Part shown: one piece after another, positions 16,599 through 25,521 of the stretch
How the letters are laid out: each line of letters starts with the position of its first letter
Position numbering within the stretch: position 1 is the first letter of the stretch
From: Halonotius pteroides
Lineage (GTDB): Archaea; Halobacteriota; Halobacteria; Halobacteriales; Haloferacaceae
Direction: 5' to 3'
Assembly: GCF_003605635.1 (NCBI RefSeq)
Contig: NZ_QMDW01000024.1
Span: 1 to 38,219, forward strand
Length of the DNA: 38,219 nt
The notes under the pieces: model-generated
What the model saw: only the letters and a program-made list of their open reading frames with translations
Database searches by the model: none
What the model was told of the DNA's origin: nothing
Made by a program: the position numbers and the translations under genes

Positions 16599-18236
16599 TC
16601 AATCATATAGTCGAACAGTGACGATACTACCGGTTGGGTCGTTTTGATCGAACTCAAGTTCACCACCAAGTTGTGTGACAGCCCAGTTCACAAACCATAG
16701 TCCGATTCCGCTACCATGTTTGAGTTGGGTCTCTCTTCCGTCGGCCAGGGCTTCTTGCTCCAAATTTGGGATGCCGGGGCCGTTGTCAGCGACAATGAGT
16801 TCGGTAGCCCCCTCGGACTCCTCTCGAACGGTGATATAGACACAGGGTGTGTCGGTGTCAGAATGCTTCAGTGCATTTTCGATCAACTCATGGAGAATTC
16901 GTCGAACAACAGGCTGGTAGGATACGATCTGGATATCGGCTGCCTCTACGGTAATGTCTCCACTCGGCTCGCCAGATCGAAACCCATCGGCTACGGATCT
17001 TGCTAGTGCCCCAAGGTCGAATTTCTCTGTCGAGGCGGTGACAGTGCTCATCACCTCCTCAGCCTCACGAGCCTTTGTGCTTAGTCGAAGTGTTCCGTGG
17101 AGTGTCTGCTTAATATTCGAGCGGATATCGTCGTCCGTGATGCGATCCGTATGGGCGAGAACGACATCCAGATCGTTTCGGACGTTATGTCTGAGAATCC
17201 GATTGAGAACCTCAATCCGCTGGCGCCGCATTTCACGGTCGGTCACATCAATGAGGGTGATGGTAAGACCCAGTCGCTGACCACCGCCGCCAGCTATACT
17301 TGACACACGGGGGTCAAACTTCTGCGTCCCGGTTGTGGTCGAATATTTGAGTGTATCACACGCACGCACTGACGTGACTGGTTGCCCAAGGACGTTTTCG
17401 AAGGATTCACCGACGACATCTGAGCCAAAGAGGGCCGTTGCCGCCGCATTCGCGTTGACTATGTTCTCATCGGTATTGATTATCAATACCGGTTCGTCCA
17501 TCTCGGTCACCACCGAGCGAAGGCCCAGACGACTTGTCCCCGGCCTGCGAGTAAGCACATCGTATTGGGTGACAGCTATCCATAGTGATCCGGTAGCAAC
17601 CGCAAATACAGTCGTGTTAGCTATCGTTCGCGTGTTGGGATCAGCACCAAGCCCCTGTGATGCCATCATTAGCACAACGAGTGGAAGTACCGCTGCCAGA
17701 CTCTGTCCCATGGGGAGTTCGGCGTCTCGATACGTGGAGAGTAACACGATGCCGACGATTGCGAATGTCCCGCCAAGCAGGCTTACTACCCCGATACCCA
17801 ACAGGATAGTCAATGGAGTCGATCCCGGAAGCGTTTCTGTGACACTCAATATGAAGACAGTGACGAAGAGATAGAGTAAGCCGCTAGCAACACCGATTCG
17901 ACGATTCGTCAAAAGGTGATCTCGTCCGGTGTACCTGAGGCAGAATACAGCCCATGGAACCAGTACTGCCGCCAAGATTACCAGAGGCAACAGCGCATAG
18001 GCGTCTGTCGGTATGATGCCCTCATACGCCGGAAAGGAGACAACAAGCACCCCGAACAGTACCGTTGTAATAATAAATGGGACAATTAAATCAGCATGAT
18101 GCGCACGCAATTGGGGCCACCGAACCACCCATAGCCAGACAGGGAGCGCACATGCTACCAGCCCAACCAGAACGGTTAGACCAATCGCAAATGTGCTGGG
18201 AGAGCTTTGGAGGAGCACTATCAGCGTGTCTATCAC
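16599..18236 (-). CDS. membrane sensor histidine kinase (7TM-like, PAS, HisKA, HATPase)
   Basis: A 545-residue sensor kinase. The first 220 residues hold about seven hydrophobic helices in the layout of haloarchaeal N-terminal 7TM sensor domains. A PAS domain follows (about 235-335, E-M-D-E-P-V-L-I-I-N-T-D). The HisKA box is R-I-L-R-H-N-V-R-N-D-L with phosphoacceptor His350. The ATPase domain has the N box E-L-I-E-N-A-L-K-H, the G1 box D-N-G-P-G-I-P and the G2 box G-S-G-I-G-L-W. No response regulator is adjacent, which is usual for haloarchaeal orphan kinases. Signal unknown. Confidence 0.88.
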   Translation of the reverse strand: MIDTLIVLLQSSPSTFAIGLTVLVGLVACALPVWLWVVRWPQLRAHHADLIVPFIITTVLFGVLVVSFPAYEGIIPTDAYALLPLVILAAVLVPWAVFCLRYTGRDHLLTNRRIGVASGLLYLFVTVFILSVTETLPGSTPLTILLGIGVVSLLGGTFAIVGIVLLSTYRDAELPMGQSLAAVLPLVVLMMASQGLGADPNTRTIANTTVFAVATGSLWIAVTQYDVLTRRPGTSRLGLRSVVTEMDEPVLIINTDENIVNANAAATALFGSDVVGESFENVLGQPVTSVRACDTLKYSTTTGTQKFDPRVSSIAGGGGQRLGLTITLIDVTDREMRRQRIEVLNRILRHNVRNDLDVVLAHTDRITDDDIRSNIKQTLHGTLRLSTKAREAEEVMSTVTASTEKFDLGALARSVADGFRSGEPSGDITVEAADIQIVSYQPVVRRILHELIENALKHSDTDTPCVYITVREESEGATELIVADNGPGIPNLEQEALADGRETQLKHGSGIGLWFVNWAVTQLGGELEFDQNDPTGSIVTVRLYD

Positions 18237-18258
18237 TGCTTCGTATTAATTCGGTGTT

Positions 18259-18510
18259 TTATTTTGTTTCTGCAATAGCTTGCTCTTTGATATCGTTGGT
18301 ATTCCTGTTTGTCGTCGAGAGACTGGGAAACTCTTCAAGGGCGCAACTTGGACAGTAGAAATTATAATTTTCGGACACTGTCCACAAGGGAATGCCAGCG
18401 ACCACGTATTCCTAGCGATAGCGACGAACCAATCCGTCATTTTGACCGGAACCACAGCTGACGCAAACCGCATCTCCATATTCGGTTTCTGAGACGGTCG
18501 TATTTTCCAC
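18259..18510 (-). pseudogene. zinc-ribbon protein with in-frame amber codon
   Basis: A GTG at 18508-18510, 9 nt after the stop of the preceding gene, starts V-E-N-T-T-V-S-E-T-E-Y-G-D-A-V-C-V-S-C-G-S. After 32 codons comes a TAG (18412-18414), then the same frame continues E-Y-V-V-A-G-I-P-L-W-T-V and F-Y-C-P-S-C-A to a TAA at 18259-18261. The two C-x-x-C pairs, one on each side of the stop, make a complete zinc ribbon only if both halves are joined, so the gene was a single 83-residue protein. The nonsense change is probably recent because the second half shows no other damage. Confidence 0.55.
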
Positions 18511-18519
18511 GGTTTTGAT

Positions 18520-18639
18520 TTACCCGAGCCTGGCAAGTCCGTGGCGGCGGTCTATCCGGCGACGAAAACGTGGGTTGACGAATATCCCTGCGACTGTGAG
18601 CAACAATCCGAATCCGAGCACCACAAGTGGGGCTATCAT
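18520..18639 (-). CDS. 39-residue single-pass membrane protein
   Basis: ATG at 18637-18639 overlaps the stop of the upstream gene (ATGA). The protein has one hydrophobic helix (M-I-A-P-L-V-V-L-G-F-G) followed by a basic tail N-P-R-F-R-R-R-I-D-R-R. Second gene of a three-gene minus-strand operon. Function unknown. Confidence 0.5.
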   Translation of the reverse strand: MIAPLVVLGFGLLLTVAGIFVNPRFRRRIDRRHGLARLG

Positions 18640-18785
18640 TTCGGCTGGGTAGCCTGCTGTAGAATTCCACCGACACCACTCAGCGATGCCGCGATACCGA
18701 GTGCAATTAAAATCCACCCGGCTATTCCATTCATCAGGTCAGCCATGGTCTCGGCAATGTCGATTTTGGAGGGCTCGGGAGACAT
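18636..18785 (-). CDS. 49-residue single-pass membrane protein
   Basis: ATG at 18783-18785 gives M-S-P-E-P-S-K-I-D-I-A-E-T, then one hydrophobic helix (G-W-I-L-I-A-L-G-I-A) and a glycine-rich end Q-Q-A-T-Q-P-K with TGA. It overlaps the next gene by 4 nt, so the two are translationally coupled. First gene of the small operon that ends in the interrupted zinc-ribbon gene. Confidence 0.5.
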   Translation of the reverse strand: MSPEPSKIDIAETMADLMNGIAGWILIALGIAASLSGVGGILQQATQPK

Positions 18786-18845
18786 TACGCTGTGGGTGTA
18801 TGAATGTGATCCACTAAATTCGTCGGTATTGCTGATTAGCAGTGT

Positions 18846-19260
18846 TCAGATAAGCTGGTTCCATGCGAATCTGAATGATCTGAGCCAGTTGTCGGCTGTG
18901 TCTGCTGCGGCGTTGATGAAACAGTTCGAGAAAGAGAAACTTCGGCGTTTTGGTTTTCTGAAGACAGGTTCGACAACGTTCCGATTTCCATGTTGCTCGT
19001 GTTTGAAATCGCAGCCGGCATGGTGACAGGCAGCCTGTAATGAGTGAGCATCATCAATGAGAAAGACAGCGTCAGCAAGGTTGTGTCTGTTGAGTTGTCG
19101 GCAGACGCGGGTCGCAGCAAGGAGAAAACCCGGTGCGGTGTGAGCGACTTGTGTATCAAATCGCTAACGCAAACAAACCCAAACCGCTGAAACCGGCGAA
19201 TTCGGGCGACTCATCAACATCGATGAACTGAGCGTTATCCATCAGATAGCGATTTGTTAG
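18846..19260 (-). pseudogene. IS6-type transposase, C-terminal remnant
   Basis: The minus strand reads A-D-A-V-F-L-I-D-D-A-H-S-L, then H-G-N-R-N-V-V-E-P-V-F-R-K-P-K-R-R and F-S-N-C-F, ending W-L-R-S-F-R-F-A-W-N-Q-L-I and TGA at 18846-18848. This is the C-terminal end of an IS6-like DDE transposase, including the final Glu helix and its K-R-R basic patch. Upstream, N-A-Q-F-I-D-V-D-E-S is separated by a TGA. The N-terminus is missing. No inverted repeats were seen. Confidence 0.55.
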
Positions 19261-19364
19261 GACAAGCTACTATAATTCTGCTCGATCTCGGTCAACACAA
19301 ATAGTCGGGCGGCTGGCCTTCATTTGGACTCACGTGGTATGTTTCCCCACCGAAATCAGTCGTC

Positions 19365-19736
19365 TCAAGACCTTGCGGTTCGATAATACCAGTCTTCAAC
19401 AATTCCACCTAATATGGTGATTGTCCCGAATAAAATGAATGAAAGCGGCCACAAGAACAACAACTCCCATACTTCAAGCACATTTAGCACTATGAGTTGT
19501 ATACCAATTCCAAGTGTGATGGACGCCCCAGGCTTGATTACTGCATAAAACCGGCTTGTATAAAGATCATACAAACCACCAATAATCAACGCGAATCCAA
19601 GAAAAAAGAATATTGTTTTTCGAACAACTAGTATGGATGCTGGAATTGTTGCCGTCCCTGATAAGAAAAGACCAATACCCATATATTTTTGAAACTTGGC
19701 ATTGGTATATAGTTGTTCTTGGATTGGACTAATCAT
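19365..19736 (-). CDS. hypothetical membrane protein, four helices
   Basis: A 123-residue integral membrane protein with about four hydrophobic segments, one notable for a run of phenylalanines after R-K-T-I-F-F-F. No charged catalytic motif is visible. I do not recognise a family. AT-rich composition, isolated between an IS remnant and a gene-free spacer, suggests an acquired gene. Confidence 0.55.
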   Translation of the reverse strand: MISPIQEQLYTNAKFQKYMGIGLFLSGTATIPASILVVRKTIFFFLGFALIIGGLYDLYTSRFYAVIKPGASITLGIGIQLIVLNVLEVWELLFLWPLSFILFGTITILGGIVEDWYYRTARS

Positions 19737-20070
19737 AGGCTAGGTCTAACCTCGACAGAGCGTGCGGCCAGTCCAATCAAGCGTCGTATGGACAGGTATC
19801 TTCGGGTCTATGATAGGTATTCCTCCTACATATCAATTACTCGGATATAATATAAGTCATGGCATCGTTCTCACCGTACAGGAAAGGTCATCTTTATACA
19901 ATAACTGGATTGAACAACAATCTAATAGATTCTGGTGAATTTAACAGTAGAGTAGCATATATCTACCATGGAATGATCGACCTCATCGTCGAACAGTCCT
20001 AAAGCGTGTGCTTGCCGATCCCCTGGTTTTATCAAATTTTTATTACGCTGTCAGCGGCGATGTGGCTAAA
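19737..20070. other. gene-free AT-rich spacer
   Basis: It holds a strong TATA-like stretch at about 19846-19856 (plus strand) and a 47-codon frame at 19859-20002, which starts too close to that TATA box to be translated from it. I see no convincing gene. Confidence 0.35.
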
Positions 20071-20517
20071 CTACTCAACAGTGCCGCCGAACTCGCGGCC
20101 ACTCATCTCCGTTAGATCAAGCTGAAAAATAGTAACATCAATCTCGCTTTCTGGCGCATCAAAAACATTGACCCCAGGGACGAATGAGCCGTTATCTGCG
20201 AGTGCATCGACTGCTGCTTTCTCGTCGTCAAGTGGTGGTTGAATCAACTTACCAGTCATGACCACACTTCGCCACATCTCGGTGGGTTCCTGACTCTGCT
20301 GGACAACGGTGAGACAGACACGAGGGTTTATCAATAGTGCTGCCAGCTTACGGCTCTCAGCGGCCCTGTCAGCCTGCAGAATAAAACTAACCTCGCCGTC
20401 ATCGTAGCCAAATGAAACAGGGATTCCGTAGGGCTCCTCCTCGCTAATCATCGATAGCACTCCGATCCCGACTGTAGTTATCGTCTCTCTAATTTTTTCT
20501 TTATCCAACTGTCTCAT
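20071..20517 (-). CDS. pyridoxamine 5'-phosphate oxidase family (FMN-binding split barrel) protein
   Basis: A 148-residue protein of the PPOX-like split-barrel class. Features are the early helix-strand V-G-I-G-V-L-S-M-I, the strand E-P-Y-G-I-P-V-S-F-G-Y, and A-A-E-S-R-K-L-A-A-L-L-I-N-P-R-V-C-L-T-V-V, the usual flavin-binding region of this group. Relatives bind FMN or F420 and act in redox or detoxification reactions. Full-length for the small subgroup. Not linked in operon to neighbours: 184 bp separate it from the kinase. Confidence 0.75.
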   Translation of the reverse strand: MRQLDKEKIRETITTVGIGVLSMISEEEPYGIPVSFGYDDGEVSFILQADRAAESRKLAALLINPRVCLTVVQQSQEPTEMWRSVVMTGKLIQPPLDDEKAAVDALADNGSFVPGVNVFDAPESEIDVTIFQLDLTEMSGREFGGTVE

Positions 20518-20701
20518 ATGCTACTCATTTTGCGGCTTTCTATTAAAATGAGTCTATTATTCACAGGGTCATGTTTCATTCAACATGACATACGTCAATT
20601 CATGCCTGTCTCCCCATAGCTAGGATGATACGAGGAGTGAAAAATGAAAAATCGGAATAAACAATATGAATTGTTTAGATAGCTGAAATATAAAACATGC
20701 C

Positions 20702-23700
20702 CTAACCATCTCCTACCGCCGGCAGCTCAACTACAAACACCGCACCCTCAGAAGGGGTATCGGCGGGTGTTTCGGTATCAATAATATCGCCTTCTTCTCG
20801 ATCTTCGATCCAGACATCACCACCGTAGCTCTCTACTAACGACTTGACGAGATAAAGGCCGATTCCGGTACCCTCACTGTCGAGTCCTTTCTCTCCCTTA
20901 CCGAAGATATCCTCCTTTGCGGCGTCAGAAATGCCTGGGCCGTTGTCCGCAACTCGGATTTTGATACTTCCATCCGCTGTGTCCGATGACACGGCAACGG
21001 TCGGAACTGGTTTGTCGTTATGCTGCACCGCATTCTTCAACAGGTTTCGGAACACAGAGCCTAACATTTCGTTAGCTCGCACAGATTCCTGGTGAATCTC
21101 CGAAGCAGGGATGATGTTGGCGTCTGGATATGCTTCCCTGATCTGTTCAATCTCAGATTGTACTACCGAACGGATACTGATCGGTTCAAGTTCTTGCTCC
21201 GCTGAGAGCATGACAGCTGCCATCTCTCGGGCTACCTTTGTGAGATCAACGGCATGCTCTGCGTTTTCATAGACGGTATTCAAATGCGTTTCTGCCTCAT
21301 CATCATCTATCGTGTCCGCAACCATCTCCGTATACGCAAGGATCAATTGGAGGTCGTTCCGGATATCGTGACGCAGCACCTGATTGAGAATATCCAGATT
21401 ATCGCGTTGTTCCTCTAACTGGCGTTCATAGGCTTTCCGTTGGGTGATATCGTTCGCCACAGCGACGAATTTCTCCGGGGTTCCCTCATCATCAGTAAGC
21501 GGTGAGATGGTCTGACTGAGTACGACCTCCTTGTCGTTTGCCCGTTCATCAATCACCTCGGCTTCCCACTGATCACCGGCGAGGATCGTCTCCCAAAGCT
21601 CGTCGTAGAAGTCCTCGCTGTGCTCACCTGATTTGAGGATACTCGGCTCGCGACCGATTGCCTCGGATTTGCTGTATCCGGTGATCGACTCAAATGCCGG
21701 ATTGACGTATTCGATGGTTCCGTCTGTCTCGGTCATATACACCGCGTGACCGGTCTGTTCGACGGCTTTCTGAAATTGTTTGAGTTGTTGTTCTCGTTCT
21801 TTTCGCGCAGAGATATCACGGACAATCGCATGGACTGCTGGCTCACCTTGATGTTCGAACCGACTGAGCTTTACCTCAGCAGCAAACTCCGTGCCATCAC
21901 CACGCTGGTGGATCCATTCAAAGAATGCCGCCCCTTCGTTGAACGCTTTTTCAATGTGTTCCAATGCTATTGCTTTCGAGTCTCTGCCATCTGGTTGGGA
22001 CTGCGGCGCGAGTTCCCACGGGGCGTACTCGGCGAACGCCTCCACAGACTCGATGTCGAACAGTTCCAGTGTCTGTTCGTTGCAATCAAAAAATCCGTCC
22101 CGGTCAAGCAGCATGAGGGCATCGCGGCTATCCTCAAACAGGCTTCGATATTTTGCCTCGCTGATTTCGAGTGATCGCGCCTGTTCTTTTCGCTCGGTGA
22201 TATCTCGAACGAGGGCGTGTACAACTGATCTGTCGTTATACGCAAATTGCGTGAGTTTGACCTCTGCGGGGAATTCTGTCCCATCGGCGCGCTGGTGTAC
22301 CCACTCAAAAACTGCTTCACCTGACTCAAAGGCCTCATCAATCCATTCACTCGCAGCCTCCTGTGAAGGTCGTCCGTCGGGCTGTGTTGTAGGTGACAGC
22401 TCCCATGGGGCGTGCGTGACGAACTCCTCAACAGAGTCGATTCCAAACAGTTTGAGTGCTTGTTCGTTGCAATCGAGATACCCCTCGCGATTCATAAGCA
22501 TGAGGGCATCGCGATTGTCCTCAAACAGATTGCGGTATTTCTGCTCGCGGGCTTCAAGCTCTCGCTGATTTTCTTTTTGCTCTGTTACGTCGATTAGATA
22601 GCCGACGAGTGAGGTGTCTCCGGGTTTGTCCGGAGCTGTGTTTGTGTATTCCTTTACCCAGCGGGTGTTCCCATCAGCATCACGTATCCGATAGGGATCC
22701 AGAGTGACCAACTCAGTATCAGTTTTTCTCTCTCTACCGAACGACTCCTTGACCTGTTGTACGTCCTCGTCGTGAACAAGTGAGACAAACTCAGTTGGCT
22801 GGAGTTCAGCCGGTGTATAGCCGAACGTGTCCTTGACGTTATCTGAGACATATTCGATGGGCCAGCCAGCATCATCGCCCCAGCGAAAGACAACTGCTGG
22901 CCCTTGTTTGAACATCTCTCGCTCAGCTTCGAGTGCCTGTTGGGCGGTCTTTTGCTGGTCGATATCAATGTGAATTCCAACCGCACGGATCGGATCACCA
23001 TCGGCATCTCGTTCGACAATGGTTCCGATATCGCGGATCCACTTCCAATCGCCGCTTGCGGTTTTCATCCGGTGTTCTGTGTCGTAGTATTCGGTTGCTT
23101 GCTGCTCGTGGTTTTCTAATGCTGTTTTGATTCGCTCAGCATCATCTGGGTGGGTTCGACTCTCCCAGGCACTGAGATGTGGCTCGATGTCGTCAAGTGA
23201 GTAGCCGAGCATTGAGGCCCATTGCTCGTTGTATTCGACTTGATCGGTCGTCATATCCCAATCCCAGATGCCGATTCCCGCACCCTCAACAGCGAGTTTG
23301 AGCCGTTCTGTGAGCTGTGCTACTTCCTGATTCGATTGTTGGCTATCAGGTGGTGGAGATTCTGAGACCTCCTGAGAGGTCGCCACAATCTTTTCGACGG
23401 TTCCATCCTGGACAACAGGCGTGTACGTTGTCTTCCACGACACTGTCACTTTCGGCCAGTTGATGGTTTCAGTCCGTTCAACTGGCTCAGCATGGTCGAG
23501 ACAGTCTTCCAGTGAGTGACGAAGCGCGGCTGCATCTTCAGCATCTAACAAGTCGTTCAGTGGTTGGCCACCGTGGTTGTCTCTCTCAACCCCGGTTTGT
23601 TCGCTGTGGATAGTATTGTTATGTTCAAACACGAATGTGGGGCCGGTGTCACTTCGTTTGACGGTAAACACACAGAGAGGCTCAGAGATGCTACTACAGA

Positions 23701-23749
23701 CCGCGTTATAAACGCCTGAATAGTCGGTTTCTGTGTTTTTCGATATCAT
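20702..23749 (-). CDS. multi-PAS sensor histidine kinase (soluble)
   Basis: A 1015-residue kinase without membrane segments, so a cytosolic sensor. It has about six PAS or PAS-like domains: residues 10-125, 145-270 (G-I-G-I-W-D-W-D), 280-395, 405-530, 530-655 and 660-785 (A-V-Y-M-T-E-T-D-G-T-I-E-Y-V-N-P). Domains four and five are a close internal duplication (both D-A-L-M-L, C-N-E-Q, A-P-W-E-L and D-G-T-E-F). The HisKA motif is V-L-R-H-D-I-R-N-D-L with His794. The ATPase domain has D-N-G-P-G-I and G-T-G-I-G-L-Y. PAS domains of this kind commonly bind haem, flavin or small ligands; which ones cannot be told. No adjacent regulator gene. Confidence 0.9.
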   Translation of the reverse strand: MISKNTETDYSGVYNAVCSSISEPLCVFTVKRSDTGPTFVFEHNNTIHSEQTGVERDNHGGQPLNDLLDAEDAAALRHSLEDCLDHAEPVERTETINWPKVTVSWKTTYTPVVQDGTVEKIVATSQEVSESPPPDSQQSNQEVAQLTERLKLAVEGAGIGIWDWDMTTDQVEYNEQWASMLGYSLDDIEPHLSAWESRTHPDDAERIKTALENHEQQATEYYDTEHRMKTASGDWKWIRDIGTIVERDADGDPIRAVGIHIDIDQQKTAQQALEAEREMFKQGPAVVFRWGDDAGWPIEYVSDNVKDTFGYTPAELQPTEFVSLVHDEDVQQVKESFGRERKTDTELVTLDPYRIRDADGNTRWVKEYTNTAPDKPGDTSLVGYLIDVTEQKENQRELEAREQKYRNLFEDNRDALMLMNREGYLDCNEQALKLFGIDSVEEFVTHAPWELSPTTQPDGRPSQEAASEWIDEAFESGEAVFEWVHQRADGTEFPAEVKLTQFAYNDRSVVHALVRDITERKEQARSLEISEAKYRSLFEDSRDALMLLDRDGFFDCNEQTLELFDIESVEAFAEYAPWELAPQSQPDGRDSKAIALEHIEKAFNEGAAFFEWIHQRGDGTEFAAEVKLSRFEHQGEPAVHAIVRDISARKEREQQLKQFQKAVEQTGHAVYMTETDGTIEYVNPAFESITGYSKSEAIGREPSILKSGEHSEDFYDELWETILAGDQWEAEVIDERANDKEVVLSQTISPLTDDEGTPEKFVAVANDITQRKAYERQLEEQRDNLDILNQVLRHDIRNDLQLILAYTEMVADTIDDDEAETHLNTVYENAEHAVDLTKVAREMAAVMLSAEQELEPISIRSVVQSEIEQIREAYPDANIIPASEIHQESVRANEMLGSVFRNLLKNAVQHNDKPVPTVAVSSDTADGSIKIRVADNGPGISDAAKEDIFGKGEKGLDSEGTGIGLYLVKSLVESYGGDVWIEDREEGDIIDTETPADTPSEGAVFVVELPAVGDG

Positions 23750-24121
23750 CGGCTTACACTTGTTTTCCAGTGGGTTGTCTCATAGTAACACTTCTCTAGA
23801 TCAATATTATGAGATACGAAGTATAAATCAATGGGGTCGATCTGTAACGGAGAGGGCGTATAACCGAAGGAAGCAGACTGAAGCCAACAAATAGATTAAA
23901 AATACATCTTTGATCTTGCCTAATCTGGTAAAAAACCACTTGAAGTTTGATATAGGAATATTTGGAGTGCTGCACGTAAAGCGTGAGTTCACCAACGTGG
24001 ATGGAGCGATAAAAATAGATAGCAGCCGCCATGGAGAGGTAGCGATTAAATACCCACCCCGAATTATAAGATCGTGAGAAAGTTAGTGGTGACTAATAGC
24101 TAAAGATGCGAATTTATACAT
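23750..24121. other. gene-free AT-rich spacer
   Basis: No recognisable coding frame. TATA-like stretches at about 24045-24052 and 24110-24118 could serve the gene at 24122; the second is too close to the ATG to give a normal start. No repeat or hairpin of note. Confidence 0.35.
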
Positions 24122-24334
24122 ATGGGACTAGATTCGTTTGATCATATCGACACGATGTTAAAAAGCGTACAAGAAGAGGTAACAGAGTCGGAGCTAACAT
24201 TCAAATTACGTACCGCACGTCAACTATGCGACGCACTCAAAGAACAGTATACAGCTGGACAAGAAGCAATTGAAAGAGCCGATTTAGACGAAGAAACACT
24301 CGAATCGCTTCGTCAATTAGGCTATCTTGATTGA
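24122..24334 (+). CDS. small helical hypothetical protein
   Basis: A 70-residue acidic protein predicted mostly alpha-helical, with heptad-like leucines (L-R-T-A-R-Q-L-C-D-A-L-K) and an ending L-R-Q-L-G-Y-L-D. One cysteine, no membrane helix. I do not recognise it. AT-rich compared with core genes. Confidence 0.5.
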   Translation: MGLDSFDHIDTMLKSVQEEVTESELTFKLRTARQLCDALKEQYTAGQEAIERADLDEETLESLRQLGYLD

Positions 24335-24927
24335 GCGGAGTGCTGTGCAAGACTTGCGCCCTACATCTTGCGCTGGCCCTCCTATCGTACAACTTATACT
24401 TTAGAGCCTCCATTGAAACGTGGAGAGGAGAAGGCTCTAACGCAACACAGTGAGTCGGCGAGAACGGCAAGTGCAGCGAAGGGAGTGGATTATGGAATCC
24501 GGAAGCGGGGAATGGTGTCAGAGCATACCCGCCGACTCTACCAATACATCGACTCAGGGAGAATAAAAAGCCGAGCTGGGGGTTTCTGATCCTGAAACAA
24601 TCAGCGGTGCTCGCTGAGCTTCTCGTGAACTTGGGATTCTCTGTGTAGAATCCTAAGTTGAGTGCCTACAACCCGTCGATTATTTATAAAAACGATTCAA
24701 CAATGGAAAAATATAGATTCCACACTTCATTCGAAAAATCGTTTCCGGATTGCAATGTATGACCCCCAGAACGCCTCTACTGGTGTTTTCTGACCGTTTG
24801 TTTGTGTTCGGTTAGTTCTGGAACGATTTCCGGAATTCATTTGGGTGGATTCAGTCGATGTACTCTCCACTGAAGGAATATATGAATTTGCCAAAGAACT
24901 ATATTCCTTTAAACCGTGCGTTTCTAT
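24335..24927. other. gene-poor segment with two hairpins, possible relic of a mobile-element right end
   Basis: No convincing gene. A 9-bp stem (TTAGAGCCT at 24401-24409 with AGGCTCTAA at 24432-24440) and a 13-bp stem with a 6-nt loop (24628-24640 with 24647-24659, one G-T pair) are the only structures. Hairpins in this setting occur at right ends of IS200/IS605 elements, but no TnpA or TnpB sequence is recognisable here, so this is a weak suggestion. A TATA-like TTTAAA lies at 24909-24914, only 14 bp before the ATG at 24928. Confidence 0.3.
24628..24659. repeat. 13-bp inverted repeat (hairpin)
   Basis: AACTTGGGATTCT pairs with AGAATCCTAAGTT across a CTGTGT loop, one G-T pair. No gene ends next to it, so it is not an obvious terminator of a neighbour. 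Confidence 0.5.
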
Positions 24928-25518
24928 ATGAACGACCGAAACCCACCAGATGAGTTTGCAGACGTCAACGAAGCAGTTGGTGAGGAATGGGAAGCAGAAA
25001 CAACTCCATATGAGCGCATTCGACACGTCGTTGCGCATACGTACAGCCCCGTCTCAGCTGATACCGTAGCTGACGATGCACGGACGGCTCCAAAGACCGC
25101 TCGAAAGCACCTGAATACACTCGCAGATGAGGGGTTTGTCGAGACGACACCCGGCGAACAGGGTGGCACGCTCTATCGGCGCTCACCTGAATCACTCGTC
25201 GTCGAACAGGCTGCTGACATCCTTGATCACGTCTCGACCGATGAACTCCTCACCCGAATTCAGGAGATGCGCGAGCAACTCACCGAGTATCGGTCTGAAT
25301 TCGGTGTTGATTCCCCAGAAGAATTGGCGGTCAACCAGACGAACCAGGCTCTCAGCGAAACCGGGCCCCCACAGGATGAGATCGACCCAGAGACGATTCG
25401 TGAATGGAAGACGCTTCGACGGAATCTTGCGTTCGCGAACGCTGCCCTCTCGATCGACAACGCCGAGCAATTCGTCGACAGTGACCGTCAGTCGACCGAC
25501 GACAGCGTCCCTGCCTGA
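24928..25518 (+). CDS. DUF7342-type helix-turn-helix protein, possible antitoxin
   Basis: A 196-residue protein from the ATG at 24928 (a GTG at 24916 is also in frame). The family signature is P-Y-E-R-I-R-H-V-V, then a winged helix with A-R-T-A-P-K-T-A-R-K-H-L-N-T-L-A-D-E-G (about 25-100), followed by a helical region (L-T-R-I-Q-E-M-R-E-Q-L). This matches haloarchaeal DUF7342 DNA-binding proteins. The next gene starts 3 bp after its stop and resembles a TumE-type toxin, so this protein is probably the antitoxin and autorepressor of the pair. That role is inference from arrangement. Confidence 0.6.
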   Translation: MNDRNPPDEFADVNEAVGEEWEAETTPYERIRHVVAHTYSPVSADTVADDARTAPKTARKHLNTLADEGFVETTPGEQGGTLYRRSPESLVVEQAADILDHVSTDELLTRIQEMREQLTEYRSEFGVDSPEELAVNQTNQALSETGPPQDEIDPETIREWKTLRRNLAFANAALSIDNAEQFVDSDRQSTDDSVPA

Positions 25519-25521
25519 GTA

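Noticed and set aside
19859-20002. 47-codon frame in the spacer upstream of the PPOX gene
   Set aside because: It starts 5 bp after the only TATA-like element and has no recognisable feature or ribosome-binding site.
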